Shown in pieces: positions 44,049-52,685 of a stretch of 64,000 nt of DNA. Each line of letters starts with the position of its first letter. Position 1 is the first letter of the stretch. Under the pieces are notes generated by a model. That model ran no database searches, was not told the origin of the DNA, and saw only the letters and a program-made list of their open reading frames with translations. Source of the DNA: Haloarcula marina. Its GTDB lineage: Archaea > Halobacteriota > Halobacteria > Halobacteriales > Haloarculaceae. The stretch spans positions 1,612,001 through 1,676,000 of the forward strand of contig NZ_CP100404.1 of NCBI RefSeq assembly GCF_024218775.1, in the 5' to 3' direction. A program made the translations under genes and the position numbers.

Positions 44049-44064
44049 GTATGGACTACCATAC
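44049..44064. promoter_or_regulatory. Palindrome GTATGG-ACTA-CCATAC at a start codon
   Basis: Perfect 6-base arms around a 4-base centre, ending at the base before the ATG of the coiled-coil gene and lying between its TATA box and the start. It could be an operator. Confidence 0.45.
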
Positions 44065-45231
44065 ATGAGTGACTCGCAAGTGTACGAGGAGGTTACCGTC
44101 GTCTCGGACGGCGTCACCGTCACCAAACGGTTCGAGGCCGACGAGTTTCCCGTCCCGGCCATCGCGTTCAACGTCGCGTCACAGCGCTCCGAACCCGTGA
44201 CGCTCCGTCTCGTCGATACCGTTCCCGACGACGTCGCCGTCGAAGACCTCGGTTTTCACCCCGAGTACGGTTCGGAGTACTGGGACATCAACGACGACCA
44301 GATCGCCTTCGTGAAGGAGATAGAACCGGACGCGGACTACACCACGGTGTACGGCATCCGCGCGACGGGCACGGACGACGTGGAAAAGTTCCTCACCGAA
44401 CCGGAGATAGAGAGCGTCGACCCGCCGCTCGACGAGGAGGACGCCGACCTCATCGGGAGCGGCGGCGACGCCGTCCGGGACGTCATCGCGGGCGACGCCA
44501 GTAGCGTCCCGGGCCTCGATGACGAAACCGAGGATGAGGACATCGAGACGCTCGAACTCAAGGACCCGAACAACCCCAGCGCGGGCGCGACGGCCAACGG
44601 GGACGGCGAGAGCGGCGGCGATTCGGAGGCGGCGGGTGACGCCGACGCCGATACCGAGGTGGAGACCGGGAACGTCGTGGCGGCGATGGCCGAGGAAATC
44701 CGCCAACAGAACGTCTCGGCAGACGACGTGAAGCTACTCAAGCGCGCATTGGACGCGGTATCCGACGACGATGAGACGAGCGGTGTCAACGACGCTCGAA
44801 TACAGCGAATACAGGGCGATATCGCTGACCTTCGAGCATACACCGACGCGCTCGAAGAATTCCTCGAAGAAAACGGCACTGGTGACCAGGTAATCTCCGA
44901 ATTCGGCGACCGACTCGACGAATTCGACCAGAAACTCGGTGAGTTCGAATCCGAACTCGGCAGAGCGCGGTCGACCGCAGAAAACGCGGCCGAGGACGTG
45001 GCCGAACTGGACGAGACCGTCGACGGCGTCACCGACGAGATGGCGTCGGTCTCCGAAGAAGTGGACGAGATGGATACCACCCTCGAAGAGATGGAGACGG
45101 AACTCGACGAGATGCGAGAGGAGATGGGCGATGGCGAACTCGACGACCGACTTTCGGACGTGGAATCGGAGATAGAAGCCCTCAACGAGTGGCGCGAACA
45201 GCTCTCCTCGGTCATCGGCGGCGGCAACTAA
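44065..45231 (+). CDS. Coiled-coil protein with beta-rich N-terminal domain
   Basis: 388 residues. Residues about 1-110 look like a beta-sandwich domain (VTKRFEADEFPVPAIAFNV, DADYTTVYGIRATG). A negatively charged linker follows to about 200, then a long coiled coil (about 250-375, ELDETVDGVTDEMASVSEEVDEMD and following). No signal peptide. It could scaffold or tether partners. It precedes the HisG-fold protein by 39 nt. I do not recognise the family. Confidence 0.75.
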   Translation: MSDSQVYEEVTVVSDGVTVTKRFEADEFPVPAIAFNVASQRSEPVTLRLVDTVPDDVAVEDLGFHPEYGSEYWDINDDQIAFVKEIEPDADYTTVYGIRATGTDDVEKFLTEPEIESVDPPLDEEDADLIGSGGDAVRDVIAGDASSVPGLDDETEDEDIETLELKDPNNPSAGATANGDGESGGDSEAAGDADADTEVETGNVVAAMAEEIRQQNVSADDVKLLKRALDAVSDDDETSGVNDARIQRIQGDIADLRAYTDALEEFLEENGTGDQVISEFGDRLDEFDQKLGEFESELGRARSTAENAAEDVAELDETVDGVTDEMASVSEEVDEMDTTLEEMETELDEMREEMGDGELDDRLSDVESEIEALNEWREQLSSVIGGGN

Positions 45232-45270
45232 TCGAACTGGTTTTATTCGTCCCGGCTGTGGGTAGGCGTA

Positions 45271-46167
45271 ATGACGACGACCAGAGTGGCCGTCCCGCGC
45301 AAGGGACGACCCCTCGAGGCCGTACTGGAACGCCTTGCGAACCGAACCGGGACGACCGAGTTGGCTGACGACATCATTTCCACGCTCCGGTACGAGAAGG
45401 CCATCACCAAAGGCAACCAGACCGCCGAGGAGGACGTGTACCATCGCCTCGCCGACTATTCCTCGCTCGCGGACCCGTACGAACCCGAGTACACGCTGCT
45501 GCGCGACGACCGGGACGGGATGCCGCGCCGCGTCGTGTTCGACAGCGTCACCGTGCCGACCGACCACGGCGACGTGCAACTCATCGGCCGCGAGGAACCG
45601 TTCCGCGCGCTTCGGACCCACGAGTTCGCGCTGGGGTTCGACAGCGCCGACCTCGTCCTCGAAGAGGTGGTCCAACTGCGGGACGAAGCGCTCACCAGCA
45701 TCGGCGAGATAAACGACCGCATCGACCCGCTGGATACCGACGTGCGCGTCGCCACCGGACTCGGGGACACGGTCTACCACACGCTCCTCGCGACCCCCGA
45801 CGTGGTCGACTCGCAGGACCGCCCGCTCGATAGGGCGTTCGTCACGAACTACGCTGGTGATCTCTGCATCTCGCCACGCTACGAGCGGTTGGTCGAGGCG
45901 GTGCTCGGGACCGCCGCGCTCGACGACATCACGTTCACGTACCCGGACAACGGCAACGAGGAGGAGGCGGACATCGCGGCGACGGGCATCGGCGTCTACC
46001 TCACCGTCACCGGGTCGACGGCGCGGGACCACAACCTCGAACTCGGCGAGCGACTGTTTCCCAGCGAGACGGTCCTCCTGGAAAACGCGCGCGAACGGAC
46101 CGAGACGACGGGACAGGTCGCCGACCTGTTTTCCGAACCCGAGGAGACGGCGCTCCGGTCGGTCTAG
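45271..46167 (+). CDS. HisG-fold protein of unknown function
   Basis: 298 residues resembling ATP phosphoribosyltransferase HisG by eye. RVAVPRKGRPLEAVLERL is like the HisG N-terminus. YTLLRDDRDGMPR, RVATGLGDTVY and TGSTARDHNLELGERL match the pyrophosphate/PRPP loop region, where HisG has TGTTL. The HisG-type pattern is partial, so catalytic activity is doubtful. It has a separate TTTTA box 26-30 nt before its ATG, so may be transcribed alone as well as with the coiled-coil gene. True HisG genes lie with histidine genes, none of which is here. Confidence 0.6.
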   Translation: MTTTRVAVPRKGRPLEAVLERLANRTGTTELADDIISTLRYEKAITKGNQTAEEDVYHRLADYSSLADPYEPEYTLLRDDRDGMPRRVVFDSVTVPTDHGDVQLIGREEPFRALRTHEFALGFDSADLVLEEVVQLRDEALTSIGEINDRIDPLDTDVRVATGLGDTVYHTLLATPDVVDSQDRPLDRAFVTNYAGDLCISPRYERLVEAVLGTAALDDITFTYPDNGNEEEADIAATGIGVYLTVTGSTARDHNLELGERLFPSETVLLENARERTETTGQVADLFSEPEETALRSV

Positions 46168-46739
46168 CGACGGCGCTCGGCCTTGTAATGTAGCCCCGCA
46201 CAGACGCCGACGGCGAGCAGGAGGCCCGTACAGACCGCGGAGAGGGGGAGGAGCGGTGTCGCGGCCGTCGCCGCGAACAGGACCGCCCCGACGATGGTAA
46301 TGCCGGCGTAATACCGGTACCACGGGGTCCGGTCGTCGAATTCGTGGTCGAGGTAGGGGGCGAGGTCCGCGGCGGCGGTCCCCGCTCGCACCGTCCCGCC
46401 GTCCCGGTCGAACTCGACTACCGCGAGTTTGTCCATCTTCGGGAGATGACACTGATGGAGGGAAACGTACACGCGCTTTCGCTGTTTTTGCGTCACTGCG
46501 TCGGCGGTCGTCCCCTGCTCTATCGCCGCGACGTGTTCTGACAGCGACCCGACCGAGGTTTCGTCGGCGGCGTCGAGGAGGAACCTGACCGCGTGCCGCC
46601 GCCGGTCGTTTTTCAACACGTCGAAGACGGTTCCGAGCGGGAGTGATTCCCGTCCCGACTGGTCGGGCCCGGACCTGTCAGGACTCGCCGCTGTCGAGAC
46701 GGCGTTCGGACCGGCGGGGGGAGACTCCGTATCGCTCAC
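46164..46739 (-). CDS. DUF7344-type winged-helix membrane protein
   Basis: 191 residues. A Ser/Pro-rich head is followed by a winged-helix domain (about 35-140) with the KQRKRVYVSLHQCHLPKMDKLAVV-type core shared with the gene at 47031. Two transmembrane helices end the protein (about 145-185). It appears to be a membrane-anchored DNA-binding regulator, perhaps sensing membrane or external state. Start GTG at 46739. Overlaps the convergent HisG-fold gene by four bases. The divergent DUF7344 gene at 47031 shares the intergenic region. Confidence 0.75.
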   Translation of the reverse strand: MSDTESPPAGPNAVSTAASPDRSGPDQSGRESLPLGTVFDVLKNDRRRHAVRFLLDAADETSVGSLSEHVAAIEQGTTADAVTQKQRKRVYVSLHQCHLPKMDKLAVVEFDRDGGTVRAGTAAADLAPYLDHEFDDRTPWYRYYAGITIVGAVLFAATAATPLLPLSAVCTGLLLAVGVCAGLHYKAERRR

Positions 46740-46827
46740 GTGTATCTGGCCTCTGTGACTCGCTGTCGGGAATTCCGTGTGTAAAACCTGACATTCCAGG
46801 CATATAGTTCTTACATTTATATGACTG

Positions 46828-46853
46828 GTTTCGAACAGTCGAAACTACTGTTC
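46828..46853. promoter_or_regulatory. Two overlapping inverted repeats between DUF7344 genes
   Basis: GTTTCGA-ACAG-TCGAAAC (46828-46845) and GAACAGT-CGAAACT-ACTGTTC (46833-46853) each have perfect 7-base arms and share bases, so only one pairing can form at a time. They lie near a TTTATAT element (46816-46822) between the two divergent DUF7344 genes; a good candidate operator. Confidence 0.5.
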
Positions 46854-47030
46854 TGGGTTTTGGGTCGGGGCTCCATCACGCCGATTTCGAAAGAAGACGA
46901 AGGAAGTAATCCCACCTATCCGTGCGGTAACGACGCTGTAACAAATGTGTATCCGGCAATCGGTACGTTCGTGTCGTCTCTGACGACAGCAGTATGAACA
47001 GCTCACACACCAACCGCAGGGACGGATGCG

Positions 47031-47555
47031 ATGGAACAAAACAACACAGAACTCTCACGCGACCGCGTCTTCGACATACTCAGTAGTCCACGCCGTCGGT
47101 ACGTCCTCTACTTCCTCAGGACCGAACCGAACCCGATTCAGTTGACCGACCTGGCCGAACACGTTGCGGCCTGGGAAAACGACACGACGGTTGAAGAACT
47201 CTCCACGCAACAACGAAAGCGCGTGTACGTCTCGCTGTACCAGACGCATCTCCCCAAACTGGCCGAGTCAGGACTGGTCGAGTACGATGAGGACTCCGGT
47301 GAAGTATCTATCGCCCAGAAGGCGTCGGAGATAGACCCCTACCTCGGCGACCAGGAGGACGAACCGCCGTGGTATCTGTTCTACCTCGGTCTCGCCGCGG
47401 TGAGTCTGGTACTCGTCGCGGCGTCGCTGGCGGGCTTGGGGATTGCGGAAGGAATAACCGCGGTGGTCGTGGTGGGGGCGTTCGTCGTTTTGACCGTCGT
47501 TCACACGGTATATAGACGGCGTCAGCGCCCGCCGCCGGCGGAGTTCAGCGAATGA
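47031..47555 (+). CDS. DUF7344-type winged-helix membrane protein
   Basis: 174 residues. A winged helix (about 8-105: DRVFDILSSPRRRYVLYFL, QQRKRVYVSLYQTHLPKLAESG) is followed by two transmembrane helices (about 115-165). It has the same architecture as the divergent gene at 46164-46739, with which it shares an operator-like inverted repeat. Likely a membrane-bound transcription factor; ligand unknown. ATG at 47031. Confidence 0.78.
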   Translation: MEQNNTELSRDRVFDILSSPRRRYVLYFLRTEPNPIQLTDLAEHVAAWENDTTVEELSTQQRKRVYVSLYQTHLPKLAESGLVEYDEDSGEVSIAQKASEIDPYLGDQEDEPPWYLFYLGLAAVSLVLVAASLAGLGIAEGITAVVVVGAFVVLTVVHTVYRRRQRPPPAEFSE

Positions 47556-47573
47556 ATCAGGGCGGCCCGGGTC

Positions 47574-47681
47574 TCACTCCTCTCCTTCGGGAAGCAGTAA
47601 TTCGGGCTTGCGAAGGTACGTCGGCGTCTCCGCGAACTCGGCCATCCGTTCGAGGTCTTGCTCCGTAAGATGTTTTGGCAT
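47574..47681 (-). CDS. Small protein, 35 aa
   Basis: An ATG at 47681 opens a 35-residue acidic frame beginning MPKHLTEQDLERMAEF and ending in Glu, with an amphipathic helix pattern (DLERMAEFAETP). It is antisense to nothing else credible and lies downstream of the convergent DUF7344 gene. Coding is supported only by codon character and shape. Function unknown. Confidence 0.45.
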   Translation of the reverse strand: MPKHLTEQDLERMAEFAETPTYLRKPELLLPEGEE

Positions 47682-47892
47682 CACCAGTCCGAAACCCCGG
47701 ATAGGAGATAGTTATAAACTCTATAGGCTCGGAATGCGGTCTTTACTCGACCGCCTGAGTCTCGGTCCGAATCTACACCGTACTTCCTTCCACTGGAATG
47801 GCCGCCGATACGGCGACCATTACAATACGACCGTGGCCGTCAGCGGTGGGTGTGCAATCGCTTGTTCGGCGCGTCCGGTGGGGTCGGTAGTC

Positions 47893-48456
47893 GTGTGGCC
47901 GTGGGAACACCTCGCCGTCGGCTATCTTTGCTTCTCGCTGTTGCTCCGCGTTCGGGGCCGACGGCCGCGAACGATGGGCGTCGTCGCCGTCGCGGTCGGT
48001 TCGCAGTTTCCCGATTTAGTCGACAAGCCGCTGGGATGGGGGACGACCCTGCTCCCGTCGGGCACGTCGCTCGCGCACTCGCTCCTGTTCGCCGTTCCGG
48101 TATCGATACTCGTCGTCCTCGCGACGCGTGACCGATACCCTTCAGCGGGGACGGGATTCGCGCTCGCGTACCTCGCGCACCTCCCCTGTGACGCTCTCTA
48201 CGGCCTCGCCTTCGGTCACCACCCACGGCTGGGATTCCTCCTGTGGCCGCTTGTCCCCATCGAACCGTCGCCGCCGACGAACGTCCTCGCGCGGGCCGCG
48301 GAACTGTTCACCGAGTTCGTCGCCGTCTTGGGGACGCCGCTGGGGCTTCGATTCCTCCTCCTCGAAGCGCTTCTGGTCGGCGGGACGGCCCTCCTCTGGT
48401 ACGCCGACGGCCATCCGGGCCTCGAACTCGTTCCCGGCACCGCCGTCGGTGAGTGA
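47893..48456 (+). CDS. YdjM/DUF457-like membrane metal-dependent hydrolase
   Basis: 187 residues with four or five hydrophobic segments. The WPWEHLAVGYL start and SQFPDLVDKP, AHSLLF and AHLPCDALYG motifs belong to the membrane-bound LexA-regulated/DUF457 family with conserved His and Asp residues, possible metal ligands. The GTG at 47893 gives the usual start; an ATG at 47734 would add 53 residues without family likeness. Role unknown. Confidence 0.75.
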   Translation: MWPWEHLAVGYLCFSLLLRVRGRRPRTMGVVAVAVGSQFPDLVDKPLGWGTTLLPSGTSLAHSLLFAVPVSILVVLATRDRYPSAGTGFALAYLAHLPCDALYGLAFGHHPRLGFLLWPLVPIEPSPPTNVLARAAELFTEFVAVLGTPLGLRFLLLEALLVGGTALLWYADGHPGLELVPGTAVGE

Positions 48457-48522
48457 ACGCCGGCTACATTGTTCCGGCCGCGGGATATGTTATTAGAAAA
48501 AATACAATTGTCTGACGGAATC

Positions 48523-48529
48523 TTTATAC
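48523..48529 (+). promoter_or_regulatory. TATA box of the HalOD1 gene
   Basis: TTTATAC lies 28-34 nt before the ATG at 48557, within an AT-rich gap. Confidence 0.5.
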
Positions 48530-48556
48530 CAATCGCTGTCAATTCAAAATCAACAA

Positions 48557-48898
48557 ATGGCTGACAAGGACTCGGCAGCTATCAGTGAGGTCGATACCGG
48601 CGATATTGAACCGACGCCGCTCGACTCGGAACCGTCGTACGACCCGCGGACCGATACGTACACCACGGCGTTCGACGCCGACCGCACCGACGCGGGGTAC
48701 GCGCTCGTCGAGGCGCTTGCGAAGGTCCGGTGCTGTGACGTGAAAGAGCTCCCGCCGCTGTCGGATTCGCTGGACCCGGATGCGCTGACGATGCTAATCG
48801 GTGAGGCCGATGCGCCAATCAGCGTTGACGTGATCATCGATGGGTTCCGCGCAACGATTCGAAGCGACGGGCGAATCGAAATCGAACCGCCGAACTGA
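48557..48898 (+). CDS. HalOD1 domain protein
   Basis: 113 residues. The C-terminal part carries the HalOD1 output-domain pattern (ALAKVRCCDVKELPPLSDSLDPDALTML, then a beta hairpin), common in haloarchaeal signalling proteins, after a short acidic N-terminus. The domain's partner and output are unknown; the protein has no sensor of its own. Leaderless TATA box at 48523. Confidence 0.8.
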   Translation: MADKDSAAISEVDTGDIEPTPLDSEPSYDPRTDTYTTAFDADRTDAGYALVEALAKVRCCDVKELPPLSDSLDPDALTMLIGEADAPISVDVIIDGFRATIRSDGRIEIEPPN

Positions 48899-48946
48899 GT
48901 TCGTTCGAGAAAGGGAGGGCCGAAACGACCGAGTCAGCGGGTGGAG

Positions 48947-51055
48947 TTAGGGCTTATTTTCGCGACGTCGACCGAGGACGAGGAGTCCCGCGGTCAGCGC
49001 GAGGACTGCGACGACGACGCCGAACCCGGGACCGCTACCCGCGGTGGTCTCGGTGGCGTCCGTCGTGACGGGCGTCGAACTGTCCTCGGTCGGCGTGGGC
49101 GTCTCCGCTTGCTCGACGGTGAGCGTGCCGACCGATTCGCCGCCGACGGTCACCTCGTGGTCGCCCGCCGAGGGGGAAATCGACGCGGTCACCGTCTGCT
49201 CGCTCCCCGGCGAGACGGTCACGGTCTGCTGGCGCACCGTCTGCCCGTCGACCTCGAAGTTCACGGTGTGGTCGACGGCGGCGGACCCGCTGTTCGTGAC
49301 CGTCGCAGTCACCGTCGCCGACTCACCGGCCGTCATCGAGGTGGTCGAGAGCGACCCGGTGCTGGTGACCGGTGTGACCGTTCCGAGGGCGACGGTCGAG
49401 AACTGGTCGGTCGTCGCGCTGTAGGTCACGTTGTCGGGCGTCGAGGAGACGCGAGTGGTCGGGAGCGGTTCCCAGTCACCGGTTTCGGACTGTCGGTAGA
49501 CGACGACGCTCGCCTCGCTCGTGTTTAGCGCGCTCCGGTTCACCTCGATGGTGACCGTGCCGTCCGTCATCGCCGTAGTTGCGTCCGTCCCGTTGGACTG
49601 GAGCGACGGCGAGAGCGCGAAGCCGTGTTGGACCGACAGGCCCTCGGCAGGCGGCCCGTCAGCGCCGAGGGGCGTCGAGGTGGCTTCGAGCCACATGGTC
49701 CCCGACCCTGACGCGTTGACCGTCACCGTCCGCAGAGTCGAGCCGTTGGTTCGGACGCGGAACTCGAAGGGGACCGTCTCGCCGCTGGTGGTGTTCTGCT
49801 TGATACCCATCTCGGTTCCGTCGGCGAGCGAGACGGTGTTGCCGTCGGGCGAGTCCGGGGGCACGATTGTCAGCGTCTCGGTCGTTTCGTTCGGCAGTCC
49901 CACGCTGTGTTTGCCGGTCTGGTTGGGGGTCAGCGTGACCTGCATGGTCCGCTTCGTGTACGGTTCGACCGTGCCGTTGAACCGGGCGGCCTCCGCGCCG
50001 TTGACCAGCACGCTCTCGTTGAACGTTCCGGCGGCGTCGCCGTAGTTGGCGACGGTGACGCTGTAGGTGACGGGCGTCCCGAGCGTCGCCGAAGTCACGT
50101 CGAGACCGTTGCTCATCAGATTCAGCGACGACTCGGGCGGGCCGATCGGGGCGTGTCCGCCACCGTCTGTGTGGCCGCTCGTCTCGCTGGTCGGCTCGTC
50201 GGTGGTCTGGTCGTCCACGGACCCCGCCAGCCGCGTCTCTAAGACGTACGCGAACTCGCCGTCCTCGTCACCGCTTCCCACGATGAGGCGGTAGGAACGC
50301 TCTTGCTCGACGGTGTATTCGAGCGTCACGTCCCGTCCGGCGTAGGGCGCGACTTCCTGTGCGACGACCTGGCCCTCTCTGTCGATGAGGTACAGCGCGG
50401 AGTCGACGGAGCCGTGCATGGTGATTTCCACCTCGTCGCCGGGTTCGGCGTCGAACCGGTACTCGTCGTAGGCCCCGCCGAAGCGCGTGCTCTCGGAGCT
50501 CTCGTCGTCGACGACGCCCACTCTGGTTTCACCGATACTCACGGACGACTTCTCGTCGACAGTCAGGTTTTCGAGCGAGAGGAGGTACTCGTAGCTCTTC
50601 TCGGGGAAGTGGCTGGTCACCTGAATCGTGTACGTGCCGTCCTCGGGGAGTCGAGCGACCACTTGGGAGTTGTTGCCCGGGCCGCCGTCCTCGTTCATCG
50701 ACACTTCCGTGCCGTCGGGACCGACGAGGACCAACGACGTGTCCGTCGGGCCGTACAGCTCGATATCGACCACGTCACCGGCGCTCCCCTCGAAGGACAC
50801 CGGTTCGTAGTAGAAGTCGCCGGTGTGACCGTTGTCGACCGGAGCCTCTCGCACCGGGTCGACGCTATCGACCGCGCCCGACACCGTCTCACCGTAAGCA
50901 ATTTCGCGTGTATCTTGGGTCGACTGTGCCGCAGCGACCATCGTCGTACTCGCAATCGGCCCGGCGAAGACGACGGCGAGGACCACTGCCACGACGGCGA
51001 GGCGCGTACTCGCTCGGCGTCTCCGACCCGAGCGGCTGTGTGTCTGTTCTGACAT
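48947..51055 (-). CDS. PGF-CTERM surface protein with PPC and CARDB-like domains
   Basis: 702 residues. An N-terminal Arg-rich stretch plus hydrophobic segment (about 10-40) is a signal peptide. Two pre-peptidase C-terminal-like domains (GDFYYEPVSFEGSAGDVVDIELYG; about 60-280) precede CARDB-type adhesion domains with N-x-T/S sequons. A C-terminal TTAGSGPGFG-hydrophobic-RRR block is the PGF-CTERM signal, processed by archaeosortase A for lipid anchoring. Thus it is likely an N-glycosylated, membrane-anchored surface protein. The ATG at 51055 follows a GTG one codon upstream. Confidence 0.85.
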   Translation of the reverse strand: MSEQTHSRSGRRRRASTRLAVVAVVLAVVFAGPIASTTMVAAAQSTQDTREIAYGETVSGAVDSVDPVREAPVDNGHTGDFYYEPVSFEGSAGDVVDIELYGPTDTSLVLVGPDGTEVSMNEDGGPGNNSQVVARLPEDGTYTIQVTSHFPEKSYEYLLSLENLTVDEKSSVSIGETRVGVVDDESSESTRFGGAYDEYRFDAEPGDEVEITMHGSVDSALYLIDREGQVVAQEVAPYAGRDVTLEYTVEQERSYRLIVGSGDEDGEFAYVLETRLAGSVDDQTTDEPTSETSGHTDGGGHAPIGPPESSLNLMSNGLDVTSATLGTPVTYSVTVANYGDAAGTFNESVLVNGAEAARFNGTVEPYTKRTMQVTLTPNQTGKHSVGLPNETTETLTIVPPDSPDGNTVSLADGTEMGIKQNTTSGETVPFEFRVRTNGSTLRTVTVNASGSGTMWLEATSTPLGADGPPAEGLSVQHGFALSPSLQSNGTDATTAMTDGTVTIEVNRSALNTSEASVVVYRQSETGDWEPLPTTRVSSTPDNVTYSATTDQFSTVALGTVTPVTSTGSLSTTSMTAGESATVTATVTNSGSAAVDHTVNFEVDGQTVRQQTVTVSPGSEQTVTASISPSAGDHEVTVGGESVGTLTVEQAETPTPTEDSSTPVTTDATETTAGSGPGFGVVVAVLALTAGLLVLGRRRENKP

Positions 51056-51252
51056 CACGGGTGAGGAGACGATACTTCGGTATAGTTACCCACTCTGTAC
51101 GGGACTATCGTCGGTGATAGGCCGCGAAGTCACCAACTTCGCTCGAAATCCGGTTCTAGGCTCGGATTTATAGCGATAATCGCGAGTATCGAGAACGTCA
51201 GTGACTGGTTATTGGGTTCGTTACCATACTTTGTCCACACTGCGTTTCACGA

Positions 51253-51606
51253 GTGTCACTCGACTTCACCGCCGAGCGAGCGTTCGTCGGCGACGACAGC
51301 ATCGGGCTGGATTATTTCCTCTGGGGAGTCGTCCTCGCCGCCGCGAGCGCGGACGTGGCGCTGACGCTGCTCGGGTTGTCGATGTGTTTCAGCGAAGCGA
51401 ACCCGGTCGCGCAGATGGCACTCGACACCGGCGGCGGGGCCGGACTGTTCGTGCTGAAGGCGGCCGCGCTCGGCGCGCTGTTCGCCGTCTACCGGTACGC
51501 ATCGTCGCGGTATCGCCGCGCCGCGCTCGTCGCGTTCTCACTCCCGCAACTGTTCGCGGTCGGACACAACACGCTCCTCATCGTGAAGCACGCCCACGTC
51601 TGTTAG
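51253..51606 (+). CDS. Small membrane protein, DUF5658-like
   Basis: 117 residues with three or four hydrophobic helices (about 18-38, 60-80, 85-112). SMCFSEANPVAQMAL resembles the ENP motif region of DUF5658 proteins, whose role is unknown. GTG start at 51253. It converges with the gene at 51603-52139, overlapping by four bases. Confidence 0.65.
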   Translation: MSLDFTAERAFVGDDSIGLDYFLWGVVLAAASADVALTLLGLSMCFSEANPVAQMALDTGGGAGLFVLKAAALGALFAVYRYASSRYRRAALVAFSLPQLFAVGHNTLLIVKHAHVC

Positions 51607-52139
51607 GTCTGTTCGTCCGCGAGGACGGCCGAGGCGACAGCTTCGTTCGCCGACGACTCCAGCCAGTCGAGGGCGTCCTCCGGGGTGAACGACTCGCCGT
51701 CGACGAGACACGGGAAGACGCTGACGAGTTCGTCCTCCGCGTAGAGTGCGAGACACCGACACGGCGGGACGATTCGCCGGAACGATTCGTCGGTGATGCT
51801 GGAAGTCACCTTCGAGATTCTGAAAAACGGTGCGATGGAGACGTCGCGCGTGGCCGCGAGCGCGTAGAAATCACCGATAGCCGAGACGACGTGCTTGCCG
51901 GTCCCGATTTCGGCGAGCGCGCTCCCGGTACAGATACTGTCTCCCCAGACGAACAGGTCGAGGTCGGTGAGCACGTCATCGTCGACCAGACTCCTCAACC
52001 GTTCGGCCAACTCGTCCTGTTGTTGCTTGCTCCCCACCGGTGCGAGTGAGTGGACGAACATCTCTGCCCGGAGCGGTGTCTCTCTCGAAGGCAGCAGTGA
52101 CCGGAGGATGTCCGATGACTCACGTGAACTCTCTGGCAT
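51603..52139 (-). CDS. Haloarchaeal HTH-domain-type regulatory protein
   Basis: 178 residues. The AEMFVHSLAPVG...QQQDELAERLRSLVDDDVLTDLDLFVWGD region, and the later PCRCLALYAEDELVSVFPC, match a family of small haloarchaeal proteins annotated as HTH-domain regulators; the fold looks thioredoxin/Spx-like rather than classic HTH, so annotation is tentative. A TATA box lies 25-32 nt upstream. Role unknown. Confidence 0.65.
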   Translation of the reverse strand: MPESSRESSDILRSLLPSRETPLRAEMFVHSLAPVGSKQQQDELAERLRSLVDDDVLTDLDLFVWGDSICTGSALAEIGTGKHVVSAIGDFYALAATRDVSIAPFFRISKVTSSITDESFRRIVPPCRCLALYAEDELVSVFPCLVDGESFTPEDALDWLESSANEAVASAVLADEQT

Positions 52140-52163
52140 CACCAACACATCCCACCAGTGAAG

Positions 52164-52171
52164 TATTAAAA
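52164..52171 (-). promoter_or_regulatory. TATA box of the gene at 51603-52139
   Basis: The reverse strand reads TTTTAATA 25-32 nt before the ATG at 52139, giving a leaderless arrangement. Confidence 0.5.
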
Positions 52172-52223
52172 GGGAAGGACCTTTTCACCCGACTAAGTCC
52201 GGCCTACAAGCCTTCTATCTCCG

Positions 52224-52400
52224 AATAATTGGACATAAGCGGTCTGAAAACGGGAGAGCGAACAGCGCAGGTGAGACGGCGGTGCGTACCGCCGATGATG
52301 GCCTGAGTGGGGGTGGGTGAGTTGGCAAGGGATGGACCGGTAGGCCAGTACGTGCAGGTGCCGCCCTCCCGGACAGTACGTGGTCGGCCTGTTCGTATTG
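52224..52400 (+). other. Intergenic segment with stem-loops, possible small RNA
   Basis: The stretch 52140-52535 has no convincing gene. An AATAATT element (about 52225) could be a TATA box; about 50 nt later the hairpin GGCGGT-GCGT-ACCGCC (52278-52293) and the longer stem TGGCCT/AGGCCA (52299-52304, 52342-52347) with a G-rich loop suggest a structured transcript. CAGTACGTG occurs twice (near 52346 and 52374). This is weak evidence for a noncoding RNA and could be coincidental structure. Confidence 0.25.
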
Positions 52401-52535
52401 TTATACCCTCGCTATCCGGGTAGGCCCGTCGTATGCGGCCGTTGCCGGGCCGACGGACCGAGGGTCGGGGAGCGACGCTGTCGGGCCGGAAGGAGACGTA
52501 TAACTACTGCTTACCGCGGTCGTTCCTCCGATGTG

Positions 52536-52628
52536 ATGCTCTTTCCCAAACGCATCATCGTCCCGAGTATCGCCCTCGTCTTGGTTGCCCTCGCTTACCG
52601 CACCCGTCGGTCGAATGCAGACGAATGA
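52536..52628 (+). CDS. Possible single-pass membrane peptide, 30 aa
   Basis: An ATG at 52536 gives MLFPKRIIVPSIALVLVALAY followed by a basic/acidic tail, 30 residues with one hydrophobic segment. A GTG one codon earlier is also possible. It lies just upstream of the soluble DUF7344-type gene. Size and weak support leave it as a candidate. Confidence 0.35.
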   Translation: MLFPKRIIVPSIALVLVALAYRTRRSNADE

Positions 52629-52685
52629 GTCGGTCCCGCGGTCGGTCGTTCGACGGCACAGTCGACTCCCGAGGGGGTGCGTAGA

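Noticed and set aside
47734-47892. Upstream start (ATG at 47734) for the DUF457-like protein
   Set aside because: The added 53 residues lack hydrophobic or family character; the GTG at 47893 gives the usual WPWEH start.
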